A program made the translations under genes and the position numbers. Shown here piece after piece: positions 11,890-24,291 of a stretch of 64,000 bases of DNA. The notes beneath the pieces were generated by a model, which was given only the letters and a program-made list of their open reading frames with translations, had not been told where the DNA came from and made no database searches. How positions within the stretch are numbered: position 1 is the stretch's first letter; each line of letters begins with the position of its first letter. Source of the stretch: Elysia chlorotica (taxonomy: Eukaryota > Mollusca > Gastropoda > Plakobranchidae); assembly GCA_003991915.1 (NCBI GenBank), contig RQTK01000317.1, positions 255,077 to 319,076 of the forward strand, read 5' to 3'.

Positions 11890-12075
11890 GGGGAGGGGAC
11901 GGACCAAGGGTAAAGCCGCCGGCTTTGAACCCGAAGGTTGCAGGTTCCATTGTTGCTCAGGCAGCCTCGTTCTCTTCCCTATCTGATGGGTGTGTAACTG
12001 GTCAACTCCTGAGTATCATGCTGTCACCCTACATGATCTCACTTTAGTTTTCTCCCATAAAGGTTAATTTTCTAA
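11890..12075 (+). repeat. tRNA-headed SINE-like copy, diverged
   Basis: A tRNA-like head (GGACCAAGGGTAAAGCC, then a B-box-like GCAGGTTCCATTG near 11940) is followed by CCCTATCTGATGGGTGTGTAA. The arrangement is that of the window's SINE family, but the body is more diverged, so subfamily membership is uncertain. Confidence 0.45.
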
Positions 12076-15000
12076 AAAGAGACATGTGACTTCAATAAAG
12101 TCATGTATAACAACGATATACCCCACCTCCCCCCTCCTCGTTCTTGTTCTTTTCAGACTTTCACCTTATGTATCAAGAACATATCTAATTGATGTAAACA
12201 AACCAGAGGAGGGGAGAATTGAAATTAGTTATGTTGATTTTTTAAGTTACATATCAGTTCCTCAACACTGATTAGAAATAAACTATAATTTATAAAGATG
12301 TTGAATCCTTCAAAGTACATACATACTTACTAATTTTGAGGATGCATAATATATTGCTATAGTTTCAGTACACGGTTATTATGTAACATTGTGCAATCTA
12401 TATAGTATACATTTAAACATAAAACCATACCAAAATATTTAATATTTGACCAAAAAAAAAAAGGGTTTCATTATTTAAAAAAAATTCAGTTTGAAAATGC
12501 ATTTTAGCACCTAAAAAAATGAACCTTCTTACCCTGGGTGATGCATGAACTGATCCACGGGTACTTTGTTAAAAATATGAAGTATATTCATAACCTTGCA
12601 GCTCTAAGAATGCTGAGTGAAATCTTACCATGATAACTTACAGCCCTCAGTCCACACATATAAGAAGATTCCATTTACAGTGATGTTAACTGGACCAGTA
12701 CTTTTTTATCTGAACTTTTAGCGCACAAGTGCATAGCATTACCCATTACTAAACATGGCCACTTGACAGACTTTTAAACAATTTTGACCTGCCTTCTTAA
12801 TTTAAATACTAAAAATCCGTAAATTTAAGGAAAATTTGCATCATTGCATGTAAAATTATTTCACACTTCACAGAAAAAGCTGCTTTTTTAAAAGAAATAT
12901 GAAAAAAACAAATGTTCAGTACAGCAAGACTTTGATGATTTCAACACAAAACTCAATTTTTTTCTTTTTCATCTCGTATGACACGACAGGCAAGAAAAGC
13001 ATTGTAAGGGCACCAATGTGTATGGTAAGTAAAATTACATGGTAATAATATTATGAAACATAACACCTTTTTATCATTCTTTTTCTAACTTATGGGACAC
13101 AAATTGTCAAGGCTCTTCTTTCCACACAGACAAGTATCCTCAAAAATTATTTCAAAATAGGCACACAAAAAGCCTCTAGATGTAAAACATTGACAAAAGT
13201 CTATTGATTTTGACAAATAAAACAGAAAAACAGCCATTAATGGATTTCCAGTACTCAGCTACAAGACACAAATTAAATGTCATGAGCATAAATATTGTTT
13301 CTTTCCAGGGCACATCTATTTCATTTATTATTTACCTTTGTGCATTTTTCAGGTAAAAAACATTCGAACCAATTCATCTTCATTTCTTGTGCATTGAAAA
13401 TAACTTCAAAATAATGTATTTAAAAGGGTGTCACATACATTTTTTCTTCAATTTACAATATCGACTGGAAACAATAAATAAGCAATTTTCAAATATATAT
13501 ACTACATACTGAAAACAAAAGTGTGATGATTGGAATGCAAAGAAACAATTAAGATATACAAGCAGTTCCTATTTCATTTCTTTTTTTAAATTTCAATTCT
13601 ACATACCTTAGAATACTATATACCAAGGAAAAACAAAGAATAAAAAATATGCATCGTGTGATTTAACTGTAAAGTTTTTCAGTACAACACGTGTGTTCTC
13701 ACATATGTAGGCATTTCTGCAAACACTAATAATGTTCCCCTGCCATAGACAGTAAACAAGTAACAAGTTAAAGGGGTAGGGCTATATAAGACCGATATTT
13801 CAGCATGAAAACTACAGAGTTCCTGTAAATAATGATTTTCTTATTTTAAAAGCCATAAAGGAATATCTTAAGAAGCATGATCCTCTCTACGCTAATTGTA
13901 CAAGGAAACAAAGAGATGCCAAAGAAACAACGGAAAAGAAGTCACTTGTGCTCGTTACGTGTCCAGAAAGTAATTGAGGAAGGAGGAGGAGGGGGGGGAG
14001 GGGGTGATAGATACATGACGGTTAAAAAGACAGAGATGAAACCTTGAGATCACAGTTGTTGCTTGTTTTAATTTAAACTTAATTAATCATACAAACCACG
14101 AGACGAACATTGTCATAAAAATACAAATCAATTTTCTCAATACTTTATAGAAAATAGAGAGATAAAGAGGACAGATAAAATTACTATAGAAGACCATAGT
14201 ACTACACAAATTATAGTCTTCATATTTAGCACCCTCTCTATTTAAGTTGGAAGTAACATTTAAAACTCTATTTGCATGCAAAAAATCCCACTGCAATCAC
14301 ATACGAACAATGATTATAATAATAAAATATAATAGAAGCACATCAAATTTAATTTTCTCTTTTTTCCCCACCTAATTGATCACACCATTCTGACTAAAAA
14401 AAATTGTTTACTATTTCAACTGTTGTGAGCATTATCATTTGGGATTGCTTACATGAAAGGACAGTTTCCTGGACACTACTAATACTAAAACAAAATGAAT
14501 GATAGAATTTATATTGGACTCACAGATAAAATGAGCATAAGTACACAGTCGCATGTAAATGTATCAAACTGAACTTAAGATGCTTAAAGTACAAAACCAC
14601 CAAAATCTATTCAACATTCTCTTCTCGTATTTCATAACACAACCTCAAAGCACATTGTTCTAGGATGCAAAGTAAATTCAACAAAGCATGTAAAAAGATA
14701 ACAACAAGTCCATTTGATCAATACTTTGATTATCTATCTGAATTTTAAAAACTAGATTCTCAAAACTTGAACAGCTTTACCCTTGTTGAACCGGGCATCA
14801 TGGATTGGCCAGAGCACTAATCCAGAACTCAACACCTCCGTGCTTCAGATAAGCTGGCAGGAAGCGTTGATGGTTCCCTTTTGCTGAGAAGAAAAGCAAC
14901 TAACCCACAAAAAGATCTGGCAGTTTTCATTTTGATCTAGGATTCAAGATGAAGTTGATAAAAACACATTACATCCTCAATAGGAGGATAAGCATGGTAA

Positions 15001-15323
15001 AAAGCTTCAGGGTGCAGAACAGACATGTGTAAGACAAACAAAAAACAAATGTAAGTAGCAAGATAAAATGTCACAGCTGATCAAACAGAGTCAAACAATT
15101 CACATCTTCCGCAGCTTACAAAATAAGACTTAGAAAAACCTTCAACACTGCTCAAGTGGAGAGAAAAGTCTGTCTCTCTGTAGCTTCTACCCCCTTTTTA
15201 TATCCCCCAAGGTGGAGACGCAATAGGCAGCTTTAACATATTATCTTATCAAAAGTGGCTGACACTTTGACCGTAGCAAAACATGTGGATGTAACAAGAT
15301 ATTTTAGTTTGGTTTGTAGCTTG

Positions 15324-15365
15324 CTTGGTTGGTTTCTTACGCCCATGGCCAGCAACTAGACTGTC
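15324..15365 (-). repeat. SINE 3' end fragment
   Basis: CTTGGTTGGTTTCTTACGCC followed by AGCAACTAG is the reverse complement of the family's 3' end (GGACGTTAAACCAACC). Only the tail-proximal 40 bases are recognisable. Confidence 0.4.
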
Positions 15366-17830
15366 ATATTTCTAATTTCTCTCCCCCAGAACAAAATGCA
15401 AAGGTGGGTCCTATGATCTGATTAACATTTATCTGAGAATGTTGTTACATAACACCATGAAACTCAAGTCAGTTTGAATGACCCTTAAGGTAGGTGTATG
15501 GTTTCAAATGACGAAAATCGACCTACCTACTCCTATATTTGTTTTTCCTTTCAGAATCATAGTTTCTGCACCAGAAAAAATTCAATTTGTATAAATATAC
15601 CTCATCCACTTTTCACATAATTTAAAATTTGAAAAAGTTTTTTTTTTTAAGTTAGCGTCTTCATTCCTGGGAATAGTTCAATTTCTGCATAAATATATCT
15701 AGAAAATTTGATTGAGTTTCATTTATATTTACCTAAGTTATGATGCTTTGAAATGTTCTACTATATTAGTCCTATTGGTGACCATATTGGATTGAGCAGG
15801 TTCAAAACATTTGTTTGTTTGTTGAAATCTCATATTGGAGCATAAAACAACCTATCTAAGGTGCATAAACTGAAATTAGATCAAAATACACAATGTTCAT
15901 GTTCAAACCATACAATAATGTGCTCTCAATATATACATCTATGTGATTAGCATTAAATTGGCACCTCATTTATGGCCATGTATTTTTGAAGGCAAATACA
16001 AAAAAGGCTCTGAGCACAATGTGCATTCAAAGCATAACAAGCAATAGAATATAACATAACTTTATACAGGTCATTTTTAATTTGTACAACATACAGTCAC
16101 AGGATAATTTAGCACTTGCAGGATCTTTCTATACAAAAACTGTTATTTTTTCAAACTAACTGAACAGTATTTTGTGTGTGTGTGTGTGTGCGTGTAAACT
16201 TTTTTGCTGATCGTATCTATCCTGTTGCATCATTCAAATAGAAACCCAGAAATGAGTCACTTGTCTCTCTCATGTGACTTTTCTGACTTCAGCAACTTAA
16301 TGTCAATAAAAGATTGATGATCAAAAAGGGCATTGCAGACTTGAAGGGCTAAAAATTAGAGTGGAAATCTCATAATTGCTTGAAATTTGATCTAAATTTG
16401 AATTAGAGGATTCGAATTACAGAAGAGGACATACCTGAACCACAATAGGGTTAAATCAGTAGACAGTTATTTACCTTATTTGAAAACCTGCATTTGTATT
16501 TCTATTGCTTTCTTCCTACAGCAACCTTCTCCGAACCCAATTTCTTTTAGAGGCATGTCTTGGGCACCAATATGCATTAAACTCTGCTTGACAGATAGTA
16601 CTTTTGTAATGCCTATTGGTGGAGTGAGATTCGAATTAAGAGAAATAAATCAGAAAATCTTAGAATTATGAGTCAGGTTTTAATAGAGCCCCAAAGGAAA
16701 AGAAATAACCTATTCTTTTGCATAATTCGGTTCATGAGAAATTTGAATTATCAGACTTCGTTTCGTGAGGTTTACACTGTATAGGCAATTACATTCTCTA
16801 TTTATCATCTTAGACATTTTTTCTTCTAATTTGAGACATCTCTGCCCTAGCGATTGTAATGAAAACGAGCTGGGGAAACACAAGTTTTTGTAGTGAACAC
16901 AAATATGACGCCTGGTTTCATCTTACAACACTCAGCAAAAAAAAAAAAGTTTCAGGAGAGTCTTTATGCAACTCCTGCGAAAAAAAAAAAGTTATTAAGC
17001 TTTCAGATAAAAAAAAAGTGCAGTAATGAATGATTCCGATACTTGTGCATTTCATGTGTAATATACATCTCAACCCAGAAAGTTAATTAAAGTGGTAAAA
17101 ATTGTATGGTTCATTTCAGTTCACTAGTAATGTGATAAATATGTAAGTTACAAGACAGAGCACTATAAATAAAATTCATTAAATACCTTAGATTCAGACG
17201 ATAATCCTCAGACATAAATAAATAAAACAAATTTTCTCACACAATGGTCTTGAAAACTAAAGGCACATCTATGCTAAGGTTTCTAAATCGTAAACCTACC
17301 AGTTTTCACACAGGTATAAAAAAAGAGCAGAGAACCATTTTAAAATTTGGACAGTAGCCAGAACATAGTATTGACCTGCTGCAAAACCTTTCGCCTTTCT
17401 TCCATGAGATTAGACCAAACGTTCACGTGAGACATAGTCACATTTTATAGATTTATATACAATAAAATATAATCCATTCTATGATCAAATAATAGTCTAC
17501 ATGTCCTTAAAAAGGCATTGAATATTGTGGAATCATGTCATAATGCATATATATATATATATTTCATGGAAATATATTTCATACGTTTTTCAAGGAAATG
17601 TTTTACATACATATATATAATTATATGAAGACTCTACGAGAAAAAAGACATGTGACAAAACTGTAAAAAATGGGTTAGGCCCCTTGATATAATTATCAGC
17701 AACCTTAGTATAAATAAGGGCACATGTCACACGTAAAAGCAAGTAGAAAAAAGACTGCCCTAGGGAAAAGGGGCATTTGTCCAAGCATAGGTACAAATCA
17801 GTTGTTCAGATGTCATATACTGTAGGTCAT

Positions 17831-19296
17831 GTGACTATCCTAGACCAACCAGAACGGCGTAACTATCACACAACACTTCAACAAAATGGCGACCGTTGAG
17901 AGTGCACCTATCCTTATAAACAAAACAAAGAAAAAAACCTCTGAGGTAGACAAACTTTAATAGCAGCATTCAATGCCTAAGAATCAAAGGATGCCCAAGA
18001 TCTCCTCGCTCATTGAGGTTAAAGTCTGTGGTGAGAAGAGCAAGACTTGATGATGAGGATGAGGAGCACTGCCAAACCTCAGGACAACACTTAGGGCTAC
18101 TCAGTCAGAGTTACAAAAGCAGTGCCTGTCTGCCTCAAGGGATTCTGCTCTTTCTTCGACATTTCTCACAAGCGTGTGATGACCATACACTGATACAGAC
18201 TTTGATGAAGCTAACCGGTAAGTTATTGAAGATATCGACAAAAATTCAAAACACAACAAGTTGTCTTATCAAAAGAATGAAAGTTCCTGAAGTCTATAAT
18301 CTGTGTGTAAACTAACCTGATATGTCTAGATTTAGAATCAATATTGTTGGTGCTATCAGGAGACCAAGATCTAGATCTAGGCTGCAGATCAGAAACAGAG
18401 AACTTAGATCTAATCTTTGTTTCATTTACTATTTTGAAGCTTGGGCCCAATATGATTAACTCAGGCCTTATTGCAAACTGGTCCGAGCCATGTTGACAAA
18501 CTGAATTGAATAGTGAGTCACCAGCCCAACTAGTGGGGATCGAATCTGACTTATTAGGATTATAATAGAGTAAATAATGGAAAAACATAATACTTGTGCA
18601 TTGAATTTGACAAAAGAGCAACCTCATTTGTACCCCCATTAATGAGAATGGGAACATTTTAATATTATTACAATTTAAAAGAGAAGCAAGGATTGCCTGT
18701 CGCTGCATTCAAATTTAGGTGGTTGTGTTTTTTCTTCTGGGGATTCACTTGATTGGTTCACATGGCATAACGTTACAAAATGTAAGTAAACATGCCTGGA
18801 TTTTGTGTCAGTTTAACAAAAAAGACAAGGGCAATATAGTATAGCATTAGTAATGAAAAAGTGCTGTTAAGAAAACAAATTTTTACTTCCAGGGGAAAAA
18901 GGACATATGTCCAGACCTACCTTTAAATGTTGACCCAAAAATACAACAAAGTTATGGGAAGGGTGAACAAGCTAACCCCTAAAATACAGGAAGAATAAGT
19001 TAATTCACCAGAAAAGAGCATTTAATGGATATAAAGCTTTTCAGTCAGAAGAAAAAGTTTCAAAGTTAAAAATGACTATATCTCAAAACTGTGACACATG
19101 CTTTTGTTCCCTGTGGAGTCTTCATATATATAATAATATATATAAAATAATATATCATTTTGTACACAAAATGTAAGTAAAATATTTCCTTGAAAAATTT
19201 ATGAGCAGGTATAATTCCAAGTATTCACTTTAACAATGGAATATAGCGCAATTAAAATAACATTTCAATTGTGATGTCAATAATAGTCAATAAATG
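17831..19296. other. Region downstream of CANT1, no supported gene
   Basis: Contains an ATGGCG start in decent context near 17885 that opens only a 24-codon frame, a TCTAGA/AGATCT stretch near 18359-18380, a SINE-like scrap (CCCAACTAGTGGGGATCGAA) at 18520-18545, and an AT palindromic stretch at 19125-19155. Probably CANT1 3' UTR plus flank; not proven. Confidence 0.35.
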
Positions 19297-22200
19297 TCAT
19301 ACAAACTCAAGTCCTTCATATTTCACTTCGCCTATTTTCATTTCAGGCATAAGAATTTTGCCATGAACATCAAAAGCTAACATGTAGGAGGCAATCTTTC
19401 CCTGGTCCTCTTCACTTTTGAGTGCAGCAATAATTCTGTCACCAGTTCCTGGGATGAACTTGAAAGAAGAAAACCCATGCGTGGGGTTGAGGGCACCAAC
19501 CTTCCTCACTTCAATCGATTCGAAATTCTCATCCACAACAAACATGAGATTGCTCGCTCTGCGCTCATCGTCCACCTCGTTGTACGTCTCTTTGCTGGCT
19601 CGCCTCGGTAGGAAGAACCACCGTTTATGTATGTCACTCCACACAGCCGCCTCATGGATGATATAGCCTGTACAGTGGCAACAAAAAAATCATAATAATT
19701 AACCAACAATGCAGGACTTTAATAATAAAATGCGTATTTCATACCCAGGGAACGAAAAAGTATACTTTGAACCTGTCAAAACCACAGGGAGCAAAGCAGA
19801 AACAAAATAATGTGGCCAAGATGTGCTGCAGTTGTCATCTGCTCAAGTCAAAATTTCCTTAGCCCTGCTAAATCAATCACCATACTACCTACTTAATAAG
19901 TAAATAAAAAAGTAACCCCTAGGTTTCCAGAAGAGTCAGGGCCATCAGATGAGATTCAAACCCAGGACCTCTTGCTGCCGGTAGCGCACTAACTGGTTAA
20001 GCTGCTGGCGCTTCGACCCTTCACATTCTGGCAACATCAAATATTTCTATAATGTAAGTTCAGGATAACTTTTGTCCTGAGCAGCTGACCTGGTGCCAAC
20101 ATTCCAGTCCTGGCCCTCAGCGCGTTGTACTTCTCATGCCAGTCAATGTGGACCACATCGCCACCAGGACCGATCGACTTGACCCACTGAGGGTTCAGGT
20201 TGACCAGCTCTCCTTGCTCCGTGGTCCACTCTTTACCCAGGCCGCCGACGTACAGGCGCTCGCCCTTCACAGTGGCCCACTCACATTTAAAACCTTCAAC
20301 AAAGAAAGAGCAGATTGAGGCTGAAACTAACAGTTGTCAAAGAGGCTAAAAGACTAAAAACAAAAATGCCCTTGATCAAAAGTTTGCACATATTTAATTA
20401 ATATTAAAAGCTTTCAAAAAAAGAAGGAACACAATGTGGATAGAGTTTTGTTTTTACAGTACGTCATCACACAATATGAATATTTATATTTTTTTACCTC
20501 ATATAAGCACAATAACAGCTATATTGTAACACAGCGTGGGTAGAGTTTGTTTTTACAGCACATTGCCACAATGACAGCTATATTGTAACACAATGTGGAT
20601 AGAGTTTGTTGTTTGTTTTTACAGCACATCAAAACATTGACAGCTATATTTAAACACAACTGGATAGAGTTTGTTATTTGTTTTTACAGCACATCAAAAC
20701 ATTGACAGCTATATTGTAACACAACGTGGAGTTTGTTGTTTGTTTTTACAGCACATCAAAACAGTGACAGCTATATTGTAACACAACGTGGATAGAGTTT
20801 GTTATTTGTTTTTACAGCACATCAAAACATTGACAGCTATATTGTAACACAACGTGGATAGAGTTTGTTATTTGTTTTTACAGCACATCAAAACAGTGAC
20901 ATCTATATTGTAACACAACGTGGATAGAGTTTGAGTTTGTTTTTACAGCACATCGGCACAGTGACAGCTATATTGTAACACAATGTGGATAGAATTGTGT
21001 TTGTTTTGTTTTGTGTTTACAGCACATCAGAACAGTGGCAGCTATATTGTACAAAATGTGGATAGAGTTTGTTTTTTAGAGCACATTAGCACAGTCACAA
21101 CTGTATTGTAACACAACGAGGATAGAATTTGTTTTTACAACGTAGTAACAGCTATATTGTGACACAACATGGATAGAATTTGTTTTTACAGCACATCAAC
21201 ACAGTTTCAACTGTGTTGTGGCACAATGTACATAGAGTTTGTTTTTACAGCACTTCAGCACAGTGACAACTGTATTGTAACACAACGTGGATAGAGTTGT
21301 TTTTACAGGACGTCAGCAGAGTAACAACTGTGTTGTGACACAATGTACATAGAGTTTGTTTTTACAGCACTTCAGCACAGTGACAGCAGTATTGCAATAC
21401 AATTCCAATAAAATTCAGAATGCCAGCAGGCCTAAAAATATATTTCTGAATTTTTCTCAGAACATGTGCCTTAAACCACAAAACAAAGAATTGAATTAAA
21501 AAAAAAAAGTACATAACTATAAATAATTGTTATAGCCCTTAGATTGCCAAACTTTGAATAGAACTTCTTCCAATTGCTTCAGTATTTTCTTTTTCTTTTT
21601 AATTTTAAAAGTTGATTCACATTTTCTGCTAGAAAGTTAAACCAATCAAACACATATGACTTACCTTTAGCAACTTTGCCATCACCATCTGCAAGTATGA
21701 CCCAAGGCACAACAGTGTTTCCAACAATCTCGTAAATGATTCCTGTTCTGTCATCCACTGTGTAGAGCTTACCATTGAAAATGACTAACTCAGACAGCTC
21801 CATCCCTCTGTCGCCTGATGCGATATTTGACACTAATACTTTTGGCTGCTTTAGACTAACTTTGACTGAGTCGCCCTTTTCGGACACTGTTAGATTGCCT
21901 TGTCTATAGTAGCTCAGCCATGCATTCTTCTTGTCCCTACTTTTAGAATCCTTGTCTAGATCTGTGATCAGACCAATCTGGTATACAGTACCCCCTGGCG
22001 TGCTCAGTGGATTAGTCAAAGGATATGTAGGGTCATATTTTGAGACAGTTTCGCCCCTCATTTGATTACACAGAGGCTGAGCTGGCGATCTTGGCAACAA
22101 CATGATTAGTAGCAGCATAACTGCTGCGGAAAATAAGCCAGCGTATAGAACGACTCTTGGCTTCAGGTGAAATCTGGCATTTCCAACACGGTATGAGGTA

Positions 22201-22343
22201 GGTCTACGAATAGCTTTGGTCCATTCATGGACTGATGATGGGTATGGCGAGGACAACATGTTGACGTTGTCTTCATCTACTGGTAGACTCATGTGTGCAA
22301 AAAATAATGAATGCCTGTCATAATATGCACGGGCTGGGAACAT
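19297..22343 (-). CDS. CANT1: Soluble calcium-activated nucleotidase (apyrase)
   Basis: Complete in three coding exons on the minus strand: 22343-21665, 20293-20090 and 19667-19297. Both introns are phase 1 with AG/GT borders, giving about 417 residues (human CANT1 has 401). It hydrolyses UDP, GDP and similar nucleotides in a calcium-dependent way, in the ER/Golgi or after release. Residues 64-84 ([21 protein letters not shown] in part) form a single N-terminal membrane anchor, so it is type II. Conserved blocks are [81 protein letters not shown] and ending KYEGLEFV. Start: ATG 22343; an in-frame ATG 17 codons later is an alternative. Any 5' noncoding exon was not placed. Intron 1 carries a minisatellite. 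Confidence 0.95.
19926..20012 (-). repeat. tRNA-like SINE head in CANT1 intron
   Basis: On the minus strand TTAACCAGTTAGTGCGC resembles an A box and GGGTTTGAATCTC a B box, about 35 bases apart, as in a tRNA. There is no good acceptor-stem pairing and no continuing tRNA 3' half, so it is read as a SINE head or tRNA relic rather than a gene. Confidence 0.5.
20437..21395. repeat. Minisatellite, units of about 52-70 bp, some 14 copies
   Basis: Repeating plus-strand unit: GTGGATAGAGTTTG, then TTTGTTTTTACAGCACATC, then a variable A/C-rich piece, GTGACAGCTATATTG and TAACACAA. Units are cleanest between about 20600 and 20990 and become shorter and more variable toward 21395. The array lies wholly within CANT1 intron 1 (20294-21664). 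Length differences among units are mostly insertion or loss of GTTTGTT-type pieces. Confidence 0.9.
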
Positions 22344-23753
22344 CAACTTTGAGACAAAGCAGTCCCGGAACCAAAGCTAGATTCAGGTTCCAGGTTTTTG
22401 AAAGATAGCGTCACCTCAATTGGTTATGTTAACTCACAGTCTTCTGTGAATGGCATTGGCATCTTGATTCTTGATGGGCTGACAATATAAACCAATGAAC
22501 ACTTTGTGCCAGTATCTACCTAGTTGTCATACATGGGACCTGAAATAGGACAGATAAATAATCTACAAGGTCTCCTAAACCTATACACAGATAAGCGAAA
22601 AGTAAAAAAAAATAAAAAAATCTCAAGATTGATCGTCACTATTAAAATTTGGCAGGAGAGGCAAAAAACTGTTTTATGCACCATTATATATGAATGAGAA
22701 ACAAAACATTTTTTTTTGGTTATCAATCTGTGGGTCTCCTTTAAGTCCAGATTCAAAGGTTTCTGATTCACCTTTAGCATCATACATGTATTCGGCAAGG
22801 TTTTAACCACAAAAATCGCTCCATTGACTTTTTTCATTTAATAGCAAGTTTATAAATATAATAGACTGAAACTAGCAAGAATTTAATCGTAAATACTCGC
22901 TAAATATGCTCATCTACTTTTAATTGTTTATTTCTTTTTCTTTACCAGCTTGAAGTGATCTTATACATCTCTGCTAAATAGTGTACACCTCAACCGACTG
23001 GTCTCAGAGTCAGAGTATGCTTGATTGAGATGAGAAATTTAACCTGTATTTTTCTACATCTCCCAAAAAATTGACAGAGCAGACATACACATGCCTAGTG
23101 ACGTAGTGTACTGTGTTTGATCAAAAAGTGATTTAAAGCAAAAAAGTACATAATTAAAAACTTTTGAGTTAGTGATGTTTGATTAGGGCAAGAACGATTA
23201 CAAAGTACAACTACAGTACAACTCGGACTCCACCAACTAGCTCCTTAATTTTCAATAGTTCATTGGATGCATGATTTGTTCAAGCCATGTGAGGCTCACT
23301 CCTACCAATATCCTACCTTCATTTTATTTTTATACCTGGGCTAGATGATGAGCCAATCACAAGCCCAACCATCTTTCTACAACCCTCCCTTGGCCTCTTC
23401 GTTCCCAACGCTTTTTTTATACCGTCCAGGAATGGTGGAAAAGAACGAAGGTGTTTTTACGCCATCAATAAACGGTGGAAAGGGACATTGCCATTTTAAA
23501 ATAATCCCACTGGGTTAGTCATGCATTAAAGAGTAGCCTACAGAAAAGAGAGTAGATCTATATGAAGAACAAGGGAGTATATTATAGATTATAATAGACT
23601 ATATATATGAAAATAATATCAGAACTTCACATTCTTGAGGTATTTCTTGTAGCAGCCTAAATCTAGAATTTGGATGTACTTCCTGTCATTTTGTCAACAA
23701 AGGGACTGAAGTGCTATAAATTTACTTGAGAAGGGTTCTTGTGAGATCCCAGA
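22344..23753. other. Upstream of CANT1, nothing certain
   Basis: Probably the 5' UTR intron and flank of CANT1. A polypyrimidine-poor acceptor-like AG lies at about 22378. No promoter element or other gene was recognised. A frame at 22520-22837 has no recognisable protein. Confidence 0.4.
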
Positions 23754-23796
23754 CTATTTTAGCCCTTAAAAAAGAGAGACAGAGATAGAGAGAGAA

Positions 23797-23946
23797 TTGA
23801 GTTGGTTGCTTTAAAATATATATCAATTTTATGTTCTTGTGTATGTTCGTCCCCACCCCCTTCTCCGCCGCATTGTTACTTGTATGCATGTTTAAATAAA
23901 CAAATGAATCATACAATCAAATCAAACAAATTATGCCAATACTGTT
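23797..23946 (-). repeat. Inverted, diverged copy of the 1 kb repeat unit (front part)
   Basis: Read on the minus strand, this contains TATTGGCATAATTTG, GTTTATTT, a GC-rich GGGGGTGGGGACGAACATAC and AAAATTGATAT, in the same order as the front of the unit at 24292. Identity is visibly lower than between the two direct copies. Confidence 0.65.
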
Positions 23947-23969
23947 TAAAAAAAAAAATACACAGAGAC

Positions 23970-24272
23970 AGGGAGTACAGCTGGCAGGTATAATTTTATT
24001 CAATTTTAATTTTTATTTAAATTACAAAAACTGAAATGTATAGGGAGTACAGCTGGCAGGTATATATTCAATTTTAATAATCGAATACCGCACTCCTTGA
24101 GTTTCGTGTTCCCTAGCCTGAGGGCGATCAAATGGGTGGGCGAACGGAATTCGATTATTAAAATTGAATAAAATGTCTGCCAGCTGTAGGTCTACTCCCT
24201 GTCTTTAATTAAGTTGTCAATTTTTTTAATATTAAAATTGAATAAAATACCTGCCAGCTGTCCTTCCTGTCT
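23970..24272. repeat. Nested inverted repeat (MITE-like foldback)
   Basis: AGTACAGCTGGCAGGTAT followed by ATTCAATTTTAA occurs at 23974-24010 and again at 24046-24078. The reverse complement (TTAAAATTGAATAAAAT then CTGCCAGCTG) occurs at 24157-24185 and again at 24232-24260. So two left arms face two right arms. The inner pair encloses about 70 bases with GCACTCCTTGAGTTTCG and GGCGATCAAATGGGTGGG. That loop matches in inverted sense the sequence at about 24490-24540. No transposase is associated. Confidence 0.7.
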
Positions 24273-24291
24273 TTTTGTTATTTTTTGTTTA

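Larger units (their letters stand above)
10756..17830. other. Long AT-rich stretch without a supported gene
   Basis: About 7 kb with frequent A and T runs, a TG run near 16174-16195 and an AT run near 17549-17562. Two diverged SINE pieces are listed separately. Part could be a long CANT1 3' UTR, since CANT1 ends at 19297 reading leftward, but I found no decisive poly(A) signal. No exon pair with conserved protein was seen on either strand. Confidence 0.4.

Noticed and set aside
17885-17960. First exon of a plus-strand gene (ATGGCG in good context)
   Set aside because: Opens 24 codons with only a weak donor (GAG|GTAGAC) and no matching downstream exon was found.
18013-18708. Plus-strand 100-codon and minus-strand 161-codon frames
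   Set aside because: No recognisable protein, and they overlap each other and a SINE-like scrap and hexamer run.
20437-21395. CRISPR-like array
   Set aside because: Units are contiguous and similar along their whole length with no unique spacers, and the host is a eukaryote; this is a minisatellite.
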